DNA from: Algorimicrobium echini
GTDB taxonomy: Bacteria > Bacteroidota > Bacteroidia > Flavobacteriales > Flavobacteriaceae
Length of the DNA stretch: 64,000 nt
Direction: 5' to 3'
Assembly: GCF_900115185.1 (NCBI RefSeq)
Contig: NZ_FOVN01000001.1
Span: 1-64,000 of the forward strand
Shown here: positions 1 to 6,827 of the stretch, piece after piece
Numbering within the stretch: the first letter of the stretch is position 1
Layout: each line of letters starts with the position of its first letter
Translations under genes and position numbers: made by a program
The notes under the pieces: generated by a model
Told to the model about the DNA's origin: nothing
Database searches by the model: none
The model's input: only the letters and a program-made list of their open reading frames with translations

Positions 1-65
1 TATTTAGGCAACTTTACATATGGCTAGTGATTATTTGCTAAAACATCTGATTAACCGAAGGTTGC

Positions 66-143
66 AAAAGTGGTTTTTTGACCAATCTGGACGCAATGAG
101 TAATAAGCAAGACGCAATGGATACGTGGAAAAAAACCACTTTT
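66..143. repeat. Inverted repeat with internal 9-bp direct repeat
   Basis: Arms of 14 bp (66-79 and 130-143, core AAAAGTGGTTTTTT) are perfect inverted copies separated by 50 nt. The loop holds two copies of GACGCAATG (90-98 and 111-119). No gene can be supported in bases 1-327. This hairpin and the imperfect palindrome at 195-317 are the only structures seen there. It may be the tail of a cassette boundary that starts outside the window. Confidence 0.6.
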
Positions 144-194
144 ACAAAGGCCTGTCCCGAATGGTATTGGGCAGGTATATACGCAGTATAACCT

Positions 195-317
195 CGGCTA
201 TAAAAAATAGCTTTTATCTTGCTTTACCATTTTTTTTACTACTTTTAATCTGAAACTTTAAACCGAAACATAAGTGTCCTTTAGTGCGCTACTTTCCATA
301 GCCGCCGGACGTTGGCA
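195..317 (+). repeat. Cassette-boundary palindrome A
   Basis: An imperfect palindrome just ahead of the lipoprotein gene. The left arm CGGCTAT-(6 nt)-TAGC at 195-211 pairs with GCTA-(6 nt)-ATAGCCG at 288-304. The 3' end reads GACGTTGGCATTAA, close to GACCGTTGCCATTAA at the end of element D (5508-5521). Architecture resembles an attC site (imperfect stem, GTT at the 3' end), but the canonical GTTRRRY core is not present. Confidence 0.5.
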
Positions 318-327
318 TTAATTTTAA

Positions 328-1062
328 ATGAAGAACATTTTAACATACATTTTATTAATTTTCATATTTAGTTGTTCTTCTACAAAACAGAAAGAAAAAC
401 TAATTGGAAATTGGTATTCAAATAGTGATGACAACTATGGTTTTATAGAATTCCAATTTTATAATGACTCGCTTATTAGTTTTGATAAACTTGGGAAAAG
501 TTTCGCAGAATGGGAAGTTAGTAAAGACAAAATTCAACTAACAGACATAAACGGATTCACTAATAAAAAGCAATTGACTTATTCTTATGAATTAGATAAA
601 TCAAACGGAATTCTTAAACTTAAAATTTTAGGTGACACTATAATACAACTCCCTAAACTAATTAAAGCTAAAAACACTTATGACTTTTTCCAAAAAAATG
701 TCGGTATTGTAATTGATTTACCGACAAAAGAAAATGAATTAACTCAAATAGGTTTCCCTGACAATTTGACTTTTAATATTTATGCAGGGTTTTCGGATAA
801 CAGTTTAATTGTAAAAACCGACTTTTCATCTGACTTAAAAAACTTGAAAAAAGAAGTAACCGATTTTAAAGAAAACTCACGAGAAGAATTAAAACCATTC
901 TTAAGATTTAACTTAATTGCTGACAAAAGCATAACTAAATCTCAAATGGACTCAATTAAAGACCAACTTAAAAGAACTTCAATTGAACGGATTTTCAGAA
1001 CTTATAAAAATAAACAAACCGATTATGAAAATAATTTAAATTGGTTTGGACAAAAAGAATAA
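328..1062 (+). CDS. Lipoprotein with ExbD-like C-terminal region
   Basis: A 244-residue predicted lipoprotein. The hydrophobic N-terminus ends in FIFSC, putting the lipidated cysteine at residue 16. Residues 25-100 read as a small beta-rich lipocalin-like stretch (LIGNWY at the start). From about residue 127 the pattern resembles the periplasmic domain of ExbD: IVIDLP at 127-132, FNLIADK at 194-200 and IERIFRTY at 219-226. ExbD normally has an N-terminal membrane anchor and works with ExbB; here the anchor would be a lipid and no ExbB lies nearby. The ExbD link is my pattern reading, not a confirmed domain hit. It is the first cargo gene of the palindrome-separated array and is bounded by elements A and B. 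Confidence 0.75.
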   Translation: MKNILTYILLIFIFSCSSTKQKEKLIGNWYSNSDDNYGFIEFQFYNDSLISFDKLGKSFAEWEVSKDKIQLTDINGFTNKKQLTYSYELDKSNGILKLKILGDTIIQLPKLIKAKNTYDFFQKNVGIVIDLPTKENELTQIGFPDNLTFNIYAGFSDNSLIVKTDFSSDLKNLKKEVTDFKENSREELKPFLRFNLIADKSITKSQMDSIKDQLKRTSIERIFRTYKNKQTDYENNLNWFGQKE

Positions 1063-1070
1063 AAACTAAT

Positions 1071-1208
1071 GCCAACAACGTGTATAATTAATGGCTAGTT
1101 CTCGCCTACTTACGAAAATCCTCGCGGATTTTCTATTAGGTTTTTATTTGCTAAATTAGTTGCTGAAACACGCCACAAATCATACACAAAACCGTTGTAA
1201 GTAATGCC
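1071..1208 (+). repeat. Cassette-boundary palindrome B
   Basis: Starts GCCAACAACG at 1071 and ends in CGTTGT at 1193-1198. The left arm from TGTATAATT pairs with the right arm, whose reverse complement reads TGTATGATT and continues TGTGGC, about 15 of 20 positions. The right arm carries about five extra bases (GTTTT) after the outer ACAACG. The centre is a tight hairpin GAAAATCC-TCGC-GGATTTTC at 1114-1133. It is clearly homologous to element C at 2042-2169. Confidence 0.65.
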
Positions 1209-1226
1209 GAAAACCCACGAATTTGA

Positions 1227-2021
1227 ATGAACAAAACGATATTTGAAATTACCAAAATGGATTGTCCTTCAGAGGAAAATCTAATCCGAATGAAATTGGA
1301 CGGAATTTCAAGTATTGCCAATTTGGACTTTGACATTCCGAATCGAAAATTGACCGTTTTTCACAGCGGAGAAATTGACCAAATCGAAAAGTCAGTTATA
1401 GAACTGAATTTAGGCGGAAAGAAAATCTCAACGGAACAAACCGACCAAACGGAATTTAAAGAAAATGAAAATCAGAAAAAGCTACTTTGGTCTGTACTTG
1501 CAATCAATTTTGCTTTTTTCATAATTGAAATGACAACAGGAATTATCTCAAAATCTATGGGACTTGTTGCTGATAGTTTGGATATGCTTGCAGACAGTTT
1601 TGTTTACGGAATTAGTTTGCTTGCGGTTGGTGGAACATTAATAAAGAAAAAACGGATTGCCAAACTTGCTGGATATTTTCAAATAACACTTGCGATTATT
1701 GGATTTGTAGAAGTTTTAAGGAGATTTTTCGGAGACGAGAAACTTCCCGACTTTTCAACAATGATTATCGTCTCGATTTTTGCACTTATAGCTAACGGAA
1801 TTTGTCTCTACATTTTGCAAAAGTCAAAGAGTAAAGACGAGGCACATATGAAAGCAAGTATGATTCTCACTTCGAATGACGTGATTTTCAATTTAGGAGT
1901 AATAATTGCTGGAATTTTAGTAAATTGGTTGAGTTCGAGTAAACCTGATTTGATTATTGGAACAATCGTTTTTGCGTTGGTAATTCAAGGTGCATTCCGA
2001 ATACTGAAATTGAGCAAGTAA
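1227..2021 (+). CDS. HMA-domain cation transporter of the CDF type
   Basis: A 264-residue membrane protein predicted to export divalent metal ions. Residues 4-68 look like a ferredoxin-fold heavy-metal-associated domain, with MDCPSEE at 11-17 in place of the usual MxCxxC loop, so only one cysteine (C13) remains. Residues 86-262 hold about six membrane segments. DSLDMLAD at 116-123 matches the helix-2 metal site of cation diffusion facilitators, and SNDVIFN near 216-222 fits the second metal-binding helix. There is no long histidine-rich loop and no cytoplasmic C-terminal domain. It is a single-gene cargo between palindromes B and C. Metal specificity cannot be read from the sequence. Confidence 0.8.
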   Translation: MNKTIFEITKMDCPSEENLIRMKLDGISSIANLDFDIPNRKLTVFHSGEIDQIEKSVIELNLGGKKISTEQTDQTEFKENENQKKLLWSVLAINFAFFIIEMTTGIISKSMGLVADSLDMLADSFVYGISLLAVGGTLIKKKRIAKLAGYFQITLAIIGFVEVLRRFFGDEKLPDFSTMIIVSIFALIANGICLYILQKSKSKDEAHMKASMILTSNDVIFNLGVIIAGILVNWLSSSKPDLIIGTIVFALVIQGAFRILKLSK

Positions 2022-2041
2022 GCGAAAAAGCACTACTTACA

Positions 2042-2169
2042 ACAACGTGTATAACTAATTGCTTGTTCTGTGTGTACTCGGAAAATCCTGCGGATTTTCC
2101 TAATGGTTAGTTTCTTTTTTGCTAACTTAGTTCTCGCCAACGCAACTAGCCATAACACGAACACGTTGT
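2042..2169 (+). repeat. Cassette-boundary palindrome C
   Basis: Ends are ACAACG (2042-2047) and CGTTGT (2164-2169). Its first 28 bases match element B with about five changes (ACAACGTGTATAACTAATT here). The centre is GGAAAATCC-TGC-GGATTTTCC at 2080-2100. As in B, the right arm has a short extra insertion after the outer core, so folding the repeat leaves unpaired bases on one side only. Bases 2022-2348 hold no gene: they contain this element, the hairpin at 2192-2267 and the controller promoter region. Confidence 0.65.
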
Positions 2170-2191
2170 GTTTCATACTACCAGCCGCATA

Positions 2192-2267
2192 TTTTAGCAC
2201 TTTTGGTTTTTGCCAACGCTAATTTCCAACGCTCTAAAAACCAAAAGAGCTAAAATTTCCCAACGCT
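2192..2267. repeat. Hairpin with CCAACGCT repeats upstream of RM genes
   Basis: Arms at 2192-2211 and 2236-2255 are 20 bp long with one mismatch (core TTTTAGC-CTTTTGGTTTTT). CCAACGCT occurs three times, at 2213-2220, 2226-2233 and 2260-2267. The same 8-mer borders another hairpin on the far side of the restriction-modification genes (5273-5359). Confidence 0.6.
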
Positions 2268-2318
2268 CGAAATAATCCGAATTAAAAGTTGGAAATCCAA
2301 AATGTTTTTATAAATTTG

Positions 2319-2331
2319 GACAATATTTGTC
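2319..2331 (+). promoter_or_regulatory. Candidate controller operator and promoter
   Basis: GACAATATTTGTC is a near-perfect palindrome 17 nt ahead of the HTH gene. The AATATTTG inside it is one base off the Bacteroidota -7 box TAnnTTTG. A site overlapping the promoter of the restriction-modification genes fits autoregulation by the HTH protein, as in C-protein-controlled RM systems. This is inference from position and symmetry. Confidence 0.4.
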
Positions 2332-2348
2332 TAAAACAATTTTGACCA

Positions 2349-2657
2349 ATGAAAACATTAGGCGACACTTTAAAATGTGCCAGAGAGGAAAAAGAATTGA
2401 TACTGCGAAAAGTTGCGGCTGAAGTAGATATTGACCAATCTCTCATTAGCAAATTTGAGAAAAACGAAAGAAAACCGACAATGGAACAAATCGTAAGACT
2501 TGCAAAGTTTTACGGACTTCCCGAAAATGAACTTATCATAAATTGGTATTCGGAAAAAATTGCTGACGAACTAAAATACACGGAATCGACTTCCGAAATA
2601 TTAAAAGTAGCAGAAGAAAAAATTAACTATTATAAAGCTCAAGAAAATGGAAAATAA
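2349..2657 (+). CDS. XRE-family HTH regulator of the RM system
   Basis: A 102-residue protein with a helix-turn-helix of the Cro/C1 (XRE) type over residues 8-62. The segment SLISKFEKNERKPTMEQIVRLA is the typical recognition helix and following loop, given here only as a motif label at residues 31-52. The C-terminal 35 residues are charged and probably helical. The stop codon overlaps the start of the cytosine methyltransferase by 11 nt, so the two are translationally coupled. By analogy with controller (C) proteins it probably times expression of methyltransferase and nuclease; an accessory specificity role is not excluded. Confidence 0.8.
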   Translation: MKTLGDTLKCAREEKELILRKVAAEVDIDQSLISKFEKNERKPTMEQIVRLAKFYGLPENELIINWYSEKIADELKYTESTSEILKVAEEKINYYKAQENGK

Positions 2658-3894
2658 GAAAATGAAAGTTGCAGAATTATTTGCAGGAGTTGGAGGATTT
2701 CGTCTTGGACTTGAAAAAAGCAATTACGAAGTTGTTTGGAGTAACCAATGGGAACCGTCAACCAAAATGCAACACGCATCAATGGTTTACGAAGCTCGAT
2801 TTGGAAAAGAAAACCATTCCAATGAAGATATAAATGAAGTAGTAACGAGAAATGTTGAGGAAATTCCAGATCACGATTTATTGGTTGGTGGTTTTCCTTG
2901 TCAAGATTATTCTGTTGCAACTACATTACATAATTCAAAAGGCTTAAAAGGTAAAAAAGGTGTTCTTTGGTGGTCAATTCATAAAATTTTAGAGAACAAA
3001 AAGAACAAACCAAAATATCTGTTTTTAGAAAACGTTGATCGACTTTTAAAATCGCCAGCAAAACAAAGAGGTCGTGATTTTGCAGTTATGTTACAAAGTT
3101 TAAACGACTTGGGATACGCAGTAGAATGGCGAGTTATAAATGCAGCTGAATATGGAATGCCACAAAGAAGACGTAGAGTTTTCTTTATTGGCTATCATAA
3201 ATCAACAGACGTTTACAAAAGACTTCAAAAGTCAAATAAAATTGATTGGCTCACAGAAGAAGGAACGATTGCAAGTGCTTTTCCAGTAGCAAAAACGAAT
3301 TCATTACAAAAAGTAGAACTAAAAGGAGATTTGGTAGAAATAACCAATAATTTCAATAAAAACGGAAAACTATCGCCTTTTCAAAATACAGGTTTGCTCG
3401 TAAAAGGTAAAGTGTACACAACTAAAACAGAACCAAATTATGATGGAAAGAAAACTGTTTTAGCAGATGTTTTACAAAATGGAGAAGTTACATCTGAATT
3501 TTTCATTGACGAAAAAGATAAAGACAAATGGGAATATTTGAAAGGTGCAAAAACAATTGAAAGAAAATCACCAGATGGTTTTGTTTACAAATATTCAGAA
3601 GGTGGAATGATTTACCCAGATGCTTTAGACAATGCTTCAAGAACTATTATAACAGGAGAAGGTGGAAAATCACCTTCAAGATTTAAACACGTAATTGTTT
3701 CTGATAGAGGTTTAAGAAGATTGACACCAATTGAGTTAGAAAGACTAAATATGTTTCCAGATAATCATACCAAATTGGAAGGAATTACAGACACAAAGCG
3801 AGCGTTCTTTATGGGAAACGCTTTAGTTGTTGGCGTAATTGAAAAAATTGGAGAAGAACTTTACAAACAGATAAACCAATTTGAATATGCTTGA
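2647..3894 (+). CDS. DNA cytosine-5 methyltransferase, M.Sau3AI-like
   Basis: Transfers a methyl group from S-adenosylmethionine to C5 of cytosine. All key motifs are present in order in 415 residues: motif I FAGVGG at 12-17, motif IV with catalytic GGFPCQ (C85), motif VI ENV at 128-130, motif VIII QRRRR at 173-177 and motif X GNALVVG near 390. Stretches such as VVWSNQWEP, KGVLWW and RGRDFAVML are what I recall from M.Sau3AI, which modifies GATC, and the downstream nuclease supports the same site. The protein could also start at the ATG at 2662 (MKVAELF). The gene overlaps the HTH gene upstream and the nuclease downstream, so this is one tight operon. Confidence 0.92.
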   Translation: MENKKMKVAELFAGVGGFRLGLEKSNYEVVWSNQWEPSTKMQHASMVYEARFGKENHSNEDINEVVTRNVEEIPDHDLLVGGFPCQDYSVATTLHNSKGLKGKKGVLWWSIHKILENKKNKPKYLFLENVDRLLKSPAKQRGRDFAVMLQSLNDLGYAVEWRVINAAEYGMPQRRRRVFFIGYHKSTDVYKRLQKSNKIDWLTEEGTIASAFPVAKTNSLQKVELKGDLVEITNNFNKNGKLSPFQNTGLLVKGKVYTTKTEPNYDGKKTVLADVLQNGEVTSEFFIDEKDKDKWEYLKGAKTIERKSPDGFVYKYSEGGMIYPDALDNASRTIITGEGGKSPSRFKHVIVSDRGLRRLTPIELERLNMFPDNHTKLEGITDTKRAFFMGNALVVGVIEKIGEELYKQINQFEYA

Positions 3895-5272
3895 TATAAC
3901 TTCAGCTGATTCAATTATTGAATTTGCAAAACAACTTAAAAACCAAACTTTAAGACAAGCCTGCGGTTCAGAAATAGAAAAACACGGTTACAAAGGAAAA
4001 GGAAATTTTGGTCAAATATTAGAGAAATTCTATTTTGGCTACGAACCAAATTCTGATGCAGAACCTGATTTTTTGGAAGCAGGTCTTGAATTAAAAACAA
4101 GCCCTTTAAAGACTCTCAAAAACGGAGAATATCGTTCAAAAGAAAGGCTCGTCTTAAACATAATCAACTATTTAGAAGTTCATAAAGAAGAATTTGAAAC
4201 AAGTTCGTTTTGCAAGAAAAATGCACATTTACTTTTGGTATTTTATCTTCACGATAGAGATTTAGATTTACTTGATTACTTAATAAAATTAGTTGACGGT
4301 TGGCAATATCCCAATGAAGATTTAAAAATCATTAAACAAGATTGGGAATTAATAAATCAAAAAATTAAAGATGGAAAAGCTCACGAATTATCAGAAGGAG
4401 ACACATTCTATCTTGGAGCTTGTACAAAAGGTTCAACTGCTCTAAAATCGTTCAGAGATCAACCATTTAATAAAGAACAAGCAAAACAAAGAGCATATTC
4501 TTTAAAACAAGGATATGTAAATCACATAATTGCAAACATTGCTCAAGAAGAAACTGCTGTTTATGGAAAAATAATTGAACGACCTGAAATTTTAGACAAA
4601 GTACGATCTATTGAGGAAATAGTAATTTTAAAATTTCATCCATTTTATGGCAAATCAGCAGAACAAATAGAGAAAGAATTGGGTTTAGAATTAAATCAAA
4701 ATGCCAAAAGCTATTTTGCAAATCTTACAAATGCAATTCTTGGACTTCAACTCGGTCAAAAAATTGAGGAATTTGAAAAAGCCGATATTCAAGTAAAAAC
4801 TATCCGACTTAAAGAAAATGATTTACCAAAAGAAGACATTTCGTTTCCAACATTTGAATATCAAGAACTTTTAGAAACAGATTGGGAAGATTCAGATTTT
4901 AAGAACATTTTGGAAAGCAAATTTTTCTTTGTGTTTTATCAATTTGAGGGAGAAAATTTGATATTAAGAAAAGTGAAATTTTGGAATATGCCCTACTCTG
5001 ATATTGCTGAAGCCAAAAATGTTTGGCAAGAAATGGTAAAGACAGTTGCAAGTGGAGAAATCGTAAAAGAAGTAACTGAAAAAGGTGTAAGAAAAACTTA
5101 TTTTCCAAAGAAAACTGAAAACAGGATAAGTCACGTTAGACCACACGCAAGAAATGCAGCAGATACTTATGAATTACCTGTCGCAGATAAATTAACAGGA
5201 TTGACTGAATATACAAAGCATTGTTTTTGGTTAAACGCAAGTTATGTGAAAGACGAAATATATCTGAAATAA
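3887..5272 (+). CDS. Type II restriction endonuclease, Sau3AI-like
   Basis: A 461-residue nuclease expected to cut at GATC. The N-terminal MutH/Sau3AI-fold half has the catalytic series with D61 and E68-L-K70 (ExK), followed by SKERLVLNIINY at about 84-95. Middle stretches DWELINQKI and KAHELSEGDT, and the C-terminal HVRPH and FWLNASYVK, match the second domain of Sau3AI as I know it. I chose the ATG at 3887; a TTG two codons earlier (3881) is possible. Either start lies inside the end of the methyltransferase gene, giving an 8-14 nt overlap that would keep expression coupled. The gene looks intact. Confidence 0.9.
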   Translation: MLDITSADSIIEFAKQLKNQTLRQACGSEIEKHGYKGKGNFGQILEKFYFGYEPNSDAEPDFLEAGLELKTSPLKTLKNGEYRSKERLVLNIINYLEVHKEEFETSSFCKKNAHLLLVFYLHDRDLDLLDYLIKLVDGWQYPNEDLKIIKQDWELINQKIKDGKAHELSEGDTFYLGACTKGSTALKSFRDQPFNKEQAKQRAYSLKQGYVNHIIANIAQEETAVYGKIIERPEILDKVRSIEEIVILKFHPFYGKSAEQIEKELGLELNQNAKSYFANLTNAILGLQLGQKIEEFEKADIQVKTIRLKENDLPKEDISFPTFEYQELLETDWEDSDFKNILESKFFFVFYQFEGENLILRKVKFWNMPYSDIAEAKNVWQEMVKTVASGEIVKEVTEKGVRKTYFPKKTENRISHVRPHARNAADTYELPVADKLTGLTEYTKHCFWLNASYVKDEIYLK

Positions 5273-5359
5273 GCCAACGCTAAAAGCCATACACATTTGC
5301 AATTCGCTACAGCTACTGCACAGCCAAAAATTGCAAAAGAGTATGTCTTTGCCAACGCT
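5273..5359. repeat. Hairpin bordered by GCCAACGCT, downstream of RM genes
   Basis: Arms CATACACATTTGCAATT (5288-5304) and AATTGCAAAAGAGTATG (5329-5345) pair at 15 of 17 positions. GCCAACGCT flanks the hairpin on both sides (5273-5281 and 5351-5359). It mirrors the arrangement at 2192-2267, so the RM operon is bracketed by two structured repeats with the same border word. Confidence 0.6.
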
Positions 5360-5387
5360 AGCAAGTTTTCGGAAAAAAGTACGAAAA

Positions 5388-5517
5388 CACAACAATGTAT
5401 AAAAATAATAGCGGTTTAATCGCTAAAACGAAAGTAAATAAATATAAAAAAGGTCTGTGTTTAATCGAAAAGTTATTGCGTGTAAATCCGCTACTATTCT
5501 TATACTAGACCGTTGCC
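5388..5517 (+). repeat. Cassette-boundary palindrome D
   Basis: The left arm GTATAAAAATAATAGCGG (5397-5414) and the right arm CCGCTACTATTCTTATAC (5488-5505) are inverted copies with two mismatches in 18. The outer ends read ACAACA and CGTTGCC. The 3' end closely follows that of element A. The IS3-family element begins nine bases further on. Confidence 0.6.
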
Positions 5518-5564
5518 ATTAATACTGACCCGTCCTGAAATAAGGCTACATAATTTTAAACATT

Positions 5565-5936
5565 ATGTATAGAAATGACAAAGTAATTAGACGTTACAGT
5601 GAACCTTTTAAATTAAAAATTTTAGCCGAGCTTACCATCGGAAAACACACAAAGAGCGAACTTTGTAAGCTCTACTCTATTGCACCTACAACAGTGAATG
5701 TGTGGATTAAAGAGTACAATCGTAAAGACTTAATGAACACCAGAGTAAAAGTGGAAACAAAAGACGAAATATCAAGAATTAAAGCACTTCAAAAAGAGAT
5801 TGAACAGCTTAAAAAACTCTTGCTAAAAAAGGATTTAGATGCTATGGTACTAGATTCATATTTAGAAGTAGCAGCACAAGACCTTGGCTATAAATCTGTC
5901 ACAGAATTAAAAAAAAAGTTAAGAACAGAGCGCTGA
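5565..5936 (+). CDS. IS3-family transposase OrfA
   Basis: A 123-residue DNA-binding protein of the transposase-8 (HTH_Tnp_1) type. Residues 8-50 contain the HTH (RRYSEPFKLKILAEL, then SIAPTTVNVWIKEY). Residues 60-90 form a leucine-zipper-like coiled coil (IKALQKEIEQLKKLLLKK) typical of IS3 OrfA multimerisation. Near its 3' end a run of nine A followed by G (5909-5918) is a slippery site where the ribosome can slip back one base into orfB. Confidence 0.9.
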   Translation: MYRNDKVIRRYSEPFKLKILAELTIGKHTKSELCKLYSIAPTTVNVWIKEYNRKDLMNTRVKVETKDEISRIKALQKEIEQLKKLLLKKDLDAMVLDSYLEVAAQDLGYKSVTELKKKLRTER

Positions 5937-6787
5937 TTATAGCTAAAGAGACATCTACGGGATCTGCTTCTTTAACTACTATAACCCATTGTTTTGGGCT
6001 TAAACGTAATGCATATTATAAATACAAAGCTAGAGCTGATAACCGTTTAAGACTAGAACAACAGATTCTAAACATCGTTAGAAAAAGACGCAAATCCCTT
6101 CCTAGAGAAGGTGTTCGTAAACTTATTAAATCTTTAAATGTAGATTTTACTAAAGCCAATATTAAAATCGGTAGAGACACTCTTTTCAATGTGCTTAGAA
6201 AACACCAAATGCTGACACTTAGAAAGAAAACCAGTGCTAGAACTACGAACTCTTATCATCGTTTTTATAAATATAACAACATCATAAAAGACGTAGAAAT
6301 CAATAGAGTTAACCAAGTTTGGGTTAGTGACATAACTTATATTAGAACCCTAAAAGGCTTTTGTTATCTGGCTTTAATAACAGACATGCACTCCAGGAAA
6401 ATAGTTGGTTATGATATTAGTGATAGCTTGGAATTAAAAGGATGTGTGAGAGCGCTTAATAAGGCAATTTATCAAGCTAAAAGCATTAAACAACTTATTC
6501 ATCATTCAGACAGAGGAATACAGTATTGTAGCAATGTATACACACAAATACTCAAAAGAAAAAAGATAGATATTAGTATGACTGAAGAAAATCATTGTTA
6601 CGAGAATGCCATGGCTGAACGTGTAAACGGCATCCTAAAAGATGAGTTTTATCCCGATCAGACCTTTGATAACGTGGCACATGCCAAAAGAGCTGCAAAA
6701 AATGCAATTAATTTATACAACGAAGTAAGATTACATTTATCTTTAGACTATAAAACACCTAATATGGTATATAAATTATCAGCTTAA
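5909..6787 (+). CDS. IS3-family transposase OrfB (frameshifted, DDE)
   Basis: The -1 frame is open without a stop from the A9 run at 5909 to 6787, about 292 residues. The translation includes an HTH_21-like stretch (KSLPREGVRKLIKSL) and an integrase-core (rve) domain. The catalytic triad is visible: D in WVSDITY, D in HHSDRGIQY and E in ENAMAERVNG, 35 residues apart for the last pair as in DDE(35)E. OrfB is normally made as an OrfAB fusion of about 407 residues here. A GTG at 6191 is an internal codon, not a likely start, because the upstream frame is conserved. Confidence 0.88.
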   Translation, partial: KKKVKNRALIIAKETSTGSASLTTITHCFGLKRNAYYKYKARADNRLRLEQQILNIVRKRRKSLPREGVRKLIKSLNVDFTKANIKIGRDTLFNVLRKHQMLTLRKKTSARTTNSYHRFYKYNNIIKDVEINRVNQVWVSDITYIRTLKGFCYLALITDMHSRKIVGYDISDSLELKGCVRALNKAIYQAKSIKQLIHHSDRGIQYCSNVYTQILKRKKIDISMTEENHCYENAMAERVNGILKDEFYPDQTFDNVAHAKRAAKNAINLYNEVRLHLSLDYKTPNMVYKLSA

Positions 6788-6827
6788 TTCAATTTTAACC
6801 TGTAGCCATATTTCAGGACTAGACATT

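Larger units (their letters stand above)
5526..6825 (+). mobile_element. IS3-family insertion sequence
   Basis: A 1,300-bp element with 25-nt terminal inverted repeats at 5526-5550 and 6801-6825 that agree at 21 positions; both ends start TG and share GTCCTGAAAT and GGCTACA. It holds two overlapping frames, orfA and orfB, joined by a -1 frameshift, the hallmark of IS3 elements. No short target duplication is evident at the two borders. It lies between palindrome D and the gene at 6828, whose start codon is only two bases beyond the right end. All frames look intact, so it may still be mobile. Confidence 0.9.

Noticed and set aside
1071-1208. Canonical integron attC site
   Set aside because: The outer sequences do not fit RYYYAAC and GTTRRRY, so the element is described as cassette-like and not as attC.
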